Shown here one piece after another: positions 5,395 through 8,288 of a stretch of 8,288 bases of DNA (position 1 is the stretch's first letter; the number at the start of each line of letters is the position of its first letter). The notes under the pieces were generated by a model. The model had not been told where the DNA came from. It saw only the letters and a list, made by a program, of their open reading frames with translations, and ran no database searches. The stretch comes from Deltaproteobacteria bacterium (lineage in GTDB: Bacteria > Desulfobacterota > DSM-4660 > Desulfatiglandales > B25-G16), in the NCBI GenBank assembly GCA_019308645.1, contig JAFDHR010000094.1, forward strand, positions 1 through 8,288, written 5' to 3'. The translations under genes and the position numbers were made by a program.

Positions 5395-7480
5395 GGTTAC
5401 CACCATAGGAGATATTGGAGAACACACCGAGAGGTGCTTCGATAAAAAGCGGTCGTATTGTATGCAATGTAATATCTTCTGCAGGCACCCCTTCGTCCTT
5501 AAATAATTGCAAGATCAAATCTCCACATGTCTTAGATCCACACGCCCCCATGCCCGCTCTCGTAATGGCCTTGATCTGATTCAAATCCCTTACGCCCCTC
5601 CGAATCCATTTGCGAATCTCTCCAGCGGTCACCCTCTCGCACCTGCACACAATGGCGTCATCAGGAATTTTATCCGCAGTTGGCTTCACCACAGGTAGGG
5701 TGGCTTCCTCTCTCTGAACCCTGAATCCCGCTACCTTTTTTGCAATCCCCTTCGGAACCCTGACCTTTACGATCTGGGTCTTTCGTGAGGCCTTGTTCAG
5801 CACCGTGTCGATAATCTCTGCCCCTTGAAGGGGGTTACCTTCATAATCGGTTAATAACACTTGGTCTCCCTTTTTATATTCATAGTTGTAGACCTCATAG
5901 GCGAGAGAAACCACGGGGTTGTTCGGATCATCGCGATAGTCTGCCAATGATATCGCCAGTCCTGGACAGATAAAGACACATTTATTACAACCGATACAAT
6001 CGTTGTTGGCAACCTGGGGTTTCCCCAAAAGCGAGTTACCTGGAATAGAAATTACCCCTTTCGGACACACAGACACACACGGGTTGCAGGGAATTTCCTG
6101 TGCACAATGGAATACTGGTGTAATATTTTCTTGAGGAAAGCTCTCATAATGGGGTGTGCCAAGAGGTCCGGGTGGGCTTTTGAGGATATTTGCCTTTTGA
6201 TACCAATCCTGTGGAATAGGCATATCCTCTATACCAAGCTCGCGAGAAACCTCTAAACCGGCTATTTTCCCATTAAACATAGCAGAGGATGCTTCAGCAA
6301 TTTCCTTTGCATCACCGGCTGCAAAAACCTTCATTCCTGCCTGTTTAGCTTCCTCATAGAATTCATTCACTGGATTTAACCCTACAGCTATTAATATGGT
6401 ATCACATTCATAGGTCTTTTTTGTATCAGCTATTGCTTTAAGATTATTATCTATTTCGCACACCGTGACCGATTCTACATGTTCCTCTCCGTCAGCGCTT
6501 AGGATTGTATGCCTGGTATATATAGGGACACCTAAACGTTTTATCTTGTCTGCATGAACCTGATATCCCCCACATTCAGGCAAGGCCTCAACTACCCCGA
6601 CGACCTCAATGCCCGCCTGTAGGGCATGGTAAGCGGCAATCAACCCTACGTTCCCCCCTCCCACCACAAATATCCTCTTCGCGGGCTTGACGAGATCTCT
6701 GTTTACTAAGGTTTGAAAGGCCCCAGCCCCGTATATCCCGGGCAAGGTATTTCCTGGAAAAATTAGTGATTTCTCCCGTGCCCCCGCAGCATTTAATACA
6801 ATTTTCGGTTTGACTATTCTATATTGGTTGTTATTGGTAACTATCCCCACCTTCTTATCGCTAAACACATATAGTGCTATGCTATTGAGCCATACCTTCA
6901 CAGAGGAATATTTGCCTATTTTGTCTTGTAAAATTTTGGCAATCTCTATGCCCCTGGTTCCAGCATAACAATCATCAATTGAGCCAAAAAACTTATGGGT
7001 CTGAAGAACCAGTTTTCCCCCTAACCTATCCTTATCATCAACAATGATGGTTTTAATGCCCCTTTCACCTAATTGTAGGGCTGCCGAAAGGCCAGCAGGG
7101 CCCCCACCAATTATCAGAACCTCTGTGTTGGTCTCTTCAATATGTGAAAACTGATAATCTTCTATAGTTTTCGACAACGTTGGTAAACCTTCAACGCTTA
7201 GTACAATCATATTTTCTTCTACTTTTGTCATACAGGATTTTACTGGGATCCCATTGGCAATCACTGTGCACTGGGCACACTGGCCATTGGCGCAAAATAT
7301 CCCCTGAGCCGATCTATCCTTCGCATGATGGCCAAATACATGTATCCCATTAGCAAAGAGTGCAGATGAGATCATCTCACCTTCACAGGCCTGTAATTTC
7401 TGGCTGTTCCAATAAAATACAACCCTCTTTCTTTTAGGAATATTCAGGATAGGATGCTTCTTAATCCTCGATTCGGACAT
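5387..7480 (-). CDS. Multi-cofactor FAD/NAD(P) oxidoreductase with 2Fe-2S, 2x4Fe-4S and BFD-like domains; likely alpha subunit
   Basis: A 697-residue cytosolic electron-transfer flavoprotein. Order of parts: an N-terminal ferredoxin-like [2Fe-2S] domain (about 15-100; Cys63-x4-Cys68-x2-Cys71-x11-Cys83) of the HcnA/sarcosine oxidase alpha type; a pyridine-nucleotide-disulfide oxidoreductase fold (about 118-415) with FAD motif GGGPAG (125-130), NAD(P) motif GGGNVG (274-279) and the late FAD motif VFAAGD (385-390); a bacterial ferredoxin module with Cys459, 465, 468, 472 and Cys495, 498, 501, 505; a segment of about 60 residues without cysteines; and a C-terminal BFD-like [2Fe-2S] domain (Cys612, 614, 647, 652). 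It lacks the folate-binding domain of true sarcosine oxidase alpha. In the HcnABC, OoxAB and LhpBEF relatives the small [2Fe-2S] protein is usually a separate gene, so this is a fusion. ATG 7480 has AAGGA 10 bases upstream. It overlaps the DAO subunit gene. The electron acceptor (ferredoxin, NAD or quinone) is not determined. Confidence 0.92.
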   Translation of the reverse strand: MSESRIKKHPILNIPKRKRVVFYWNSQKLQACEGEMISSALFANGIHVFGHHAKDRSAQGIFCANGQCAQCTVIANGIPVKSCMTKVEENMIVLSVEGLPTLSKTIEDYQFSHIEETNTEVLIIGGGPAGLSAALQLGERGIKTIIVDDKDRLGGKLVLQTHKFFGSIDDCYAGTRGIEIAKILQDKIGKYSSVKVWLNSIALYVFSDKKVGIVTNNNQYRIVKPKIVLNAAGAREKSLIFPGNTLPGIYGAGAFQTLVNRDLVKPAKRIFVVGGGNVGLIAAYHALQAGIEVVGVVEALPECGGYQVHADKIKRLGVPIYTRHTILSADGEEHVESVTVCEIDNNLKAIADTKKTYECDTILIAVGLNPVNEFYEEAKQAGMKVFAAGDAKEIAEASSAMFNGKIAGLEVSRELGIEDMPIPQDWYQKANILKSPPGPLGTPHYESFPQENITPVFHCAQEIPCNPCVSVCPKGVISIPGNSLLGKPQVANNDCIGCNKCVFICPGLAISLADYRDDPNNPVVSLAYEVYNYEYKKGDQVLLTDYEGNPLQGAEIIDTVLNKASRKTQIVKVRVPKGIAKKVAGFRVQREEATLPVVKPTADKIPDDAIVCRCERVTAGEIRKWIRRGVRDLNQIKAITRAGMGACGSKTCGDLILQLFKDEGVPAEDITLHTIRPLFIEAPLGVFSNISYGGNLE

Positions 7481-7618
7481 TTGATTATTTTCCTTTTTAC
7501 GGATAGATTGAGACTTTTACATAACTCATATTTTTGTAACAAGGATGTGCTTTCCTTCAGAAAAGCCCGCTCTCTTTGGTAGGGTGACAAAAATTGTATC
7601 TGCTCAATAATTTCAGGA

Positions 7619-7801
7619 AGGGCATGGGTGTCTTTTTTTGTTATGCCCTTCTAATAGGGCGCCTTGCTATGTCGTTTCAAAATTGGGTAATAACAACTTG
7701 ACCTTATAGTTATATGATCTGTCTATATTACCCAATTTTGAAACGACAACTAAGTTTAAGTTATATTTAAGGGCATAAGCAAAAAAAGACACCCATGCCC
7801 T
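7619..7801. repeat. Palindromic element, copy 2 (183 bp, same termini as 3874-4060)
   Basis: The outer arm 7619-7650 (AGGGCATGGGTGTCT, T6, G, then TTATGCCCTT) is complementary to 7769-7801 apart from one extra base. A second, independent inner dyad is perfect over 22 bases: 7671-7692 against 7726-7747, with a T/A pair adding one more at 7670/7748. The terminal loop is about 33 bases. Each outer end can form its own 7-bp hairpin, AGGGCAT/ATGCCCT (7619-7625 with 7643-7649, and 7770-7776 with 7795-7801), with a T7 or A7 loop. The words GCATGGG, GTCT plus T6G and ATGCCCT are shared with the element at 3874-4060, while the cores differ. It lies 138 bp upstream of the multi-cofactor flavoprotein start. 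I see no direct target duplication. Confidence 0.87.
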
Positions 7802-8056
7802 AACAAAGCAATAAATTTCCACAGGATTTTGAGCAATTACCATAAATTGTTAGATTTTTTAGAGGCCTAAGATTATATGCAAAAGAGAGTAATATGCCAA
7901 CACTTCTTTTATCTTTCATATTAGCCTTCGTGTGTATGGATATTATTTGTGGACTTTTTGTATTTAGAAGTTACATAAGGTGTAATGTGGAAATAGATTG
8001 TATGGGTTGATAATGGTAGTGATATTTATTGAAAAGTGGGTGTGAAATTTATAAAA
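7802..8056. other. A/T-rich spacer with no convincing gene or signal
   Basis: This 255 bp stretch follows the stop of the minus-strand ornithine cyclodeaminase-like gene. I find no RNA gene, no strong hairpin with a T-run and no clear promoter. The only open frame of note is a weak 38-codon plus-strand frame at 7894-8010. Confidence 0.5.
7894..8010 (+). CDS. Possible small membrane peptide (38 residues), doubtful
   Basis: ATG 7894 opens a 38-residue frame with a single hydrophobic stretch (MPTLLLSFILAFVCMDIICG and on to about residue 24) followed by a short polar tail containing RSYIRC. A weak GAGAG (7885-7889) lies four bases before the start. It is the only plus-strand candidate in the window and lies in A/T-rich DNA, where hydrophobic codons arise by chance. 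I recognise no family. It may well be spurious. Confidence 0.15.
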   Translation: MPTLLLSFILAFVCMDIICGLFVFRSYIRCNVEIDCMG

Positions 8057-8288
8057 TCAGAGCTCGAGCCACGTACCGATATTATTCTCCACTGCCTTTT
8101 TATAAATTTTAATAGCTGTTGCCATATCATCCATGGCCAGGCCAAGATTTGCACAGATGATTTTTTCTTCTTTCTTTTCTCTGCCCGGCTTTAAATGTGC
8201 GGCGATTTCGCCAAGATCTGCGTAAATTTCAGGTATATGCTGAAAATATCCAAGGGATTTATAATAGAGACACTGATCCTCATCATCC
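8057..8288 (-). CDS. Ornithine cyclodeaminase/mu-crystallin family protein, C-terminal part (cut by window edge)
   Basis: The visible 76 residues include IYADLGEIAAHLKPGRE, then IICANLGLAMDDMATA and a final helix ending GTWLEL. ELGEI-x-KPGR followed by GLA-x-x-D-x-A-T-A is the characteristic C-terminal signature of the ornithine cyclodeaminase / alanine dehydrogenase / mu-crystallin family, NAD(P)-dependent cytosolic enzymes of about 310-350 residues. Members deaminate ornithine to proline, reduce cyclic imines such as 1-pyrroline-2-carboxylate, or make or break opine-like compounds. The catalytic N-terminal half lies outside the window, so the reaction cannot be chosen. The stop is TGA at 8059-8057. 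It is co-directional with the dehydrogenase genes but about 580 bp upstream of them, so a shared transcript is uncertain. Confidence 0.87.
   Translation of the reverse strand, partial: DDEDQCLYYKSLGYFQHIPEIYADLGEIAAHLKPGREKKEEKIICANLGLAMDDMATAIKIYKKAVENNIGTWLEL

Noticed and set aside
5387..7480. True heterotetrameric sarcosine oxidase alpha subunit (SoxA)
   Set aside because: The protein is about 270 residues shorter than SoxA, ends in a BFD-like domain, lacks the folate-binding aminomethyltransferase-like domain, and carries a ferredoxin module that SoxA does not have.
7481..7618. Promoter for the large flavoprotein gene, for example TTGTTA upstream of TAAAAG, or a sigma-54-like AGCAC...TTG pair
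   Set aside because: The -10 match is weak at the 17-base spacing, and the sigma-54-like pair has the wrong spacing and lacks the conserved GG. No site is good enough to annotate.

Overview
The window looks like a piece of an anaerobic bacterial chromosome of moderate GC. A sulfate-reducing or syntrophic member of the Desulfobacterota is my best guess. The guess rests on a tungsten/molybdenum-type aldehyde:ferredoxin oxidoreductase, iron-sulfur-rich flavoprotein dehydrogenases, good AGGAGG ribosome binding sites, and TGAAC-type short intergenic repeats and palindromes of a kind I associate with that group. No rRNA or marker gene is present, so the placement is inference.

All supported genes lie on the minus strand. 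In transcription order (right to left) they are: the 3' end of an ornithine cyclodeaminase/mu-crystallin family gene (8288-8057); a spacer of about 580 bp holding a palindromic repeat element; a 697-residue multi-cofactor flavoprotein (7480-5387) overlapping a D-amino-acid-oxidase-fold (DAO) flavoprotein (about 5394-4240); a 476 bp spacer filled with palindromic repeats; a second DAO-fold flavoprotein of FOXRED1-like type (3763-2588); an aldehyde:ferredoxin oxidoreductase (2430-286); and the first 37 codons of a pyrroline-5-carboxylate reductase (111-1), which has its own good sigma-70-type promoter.

The large flavoprotein and the overlapping DAO protein look like the two subunits of a membrane-independent amine or imino-acid dehydrogenase, the architecture class of hydrogen cyanide synthase, opine oxidase and dye-linked proline/hydroxyproline dehydrogenase. 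Here the normally separate small [2Fe-2S] protein and a 2x[4Fe-4S] ferredoxin module are fused into one chain. Flanking ornithine cyclodeaminase-like and P5C-reductase genes point to proline/ornithine/opine-type substrates. Oxidation of a secondary amine gives an imine that hydrolyses to an aldehyde or keto compound, and the aldehyde:ferredoxin oxidoreductase could take the aldehyde to an acid with ferredoxin as acceptor. The substrate cannot be read from the sequence.

The most unusual non-coding content is a pair of 183-187 bp palindromic elements (3874-4060 and 7619-7801). Their roughly 33 bp termini are nearly the same and their cores differ. They bracket the two-subunit dehydrogenase genes. 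A third palindrome (4065-4139) adjoins one of them and shares its CCCGATAAATCGGG core motif.
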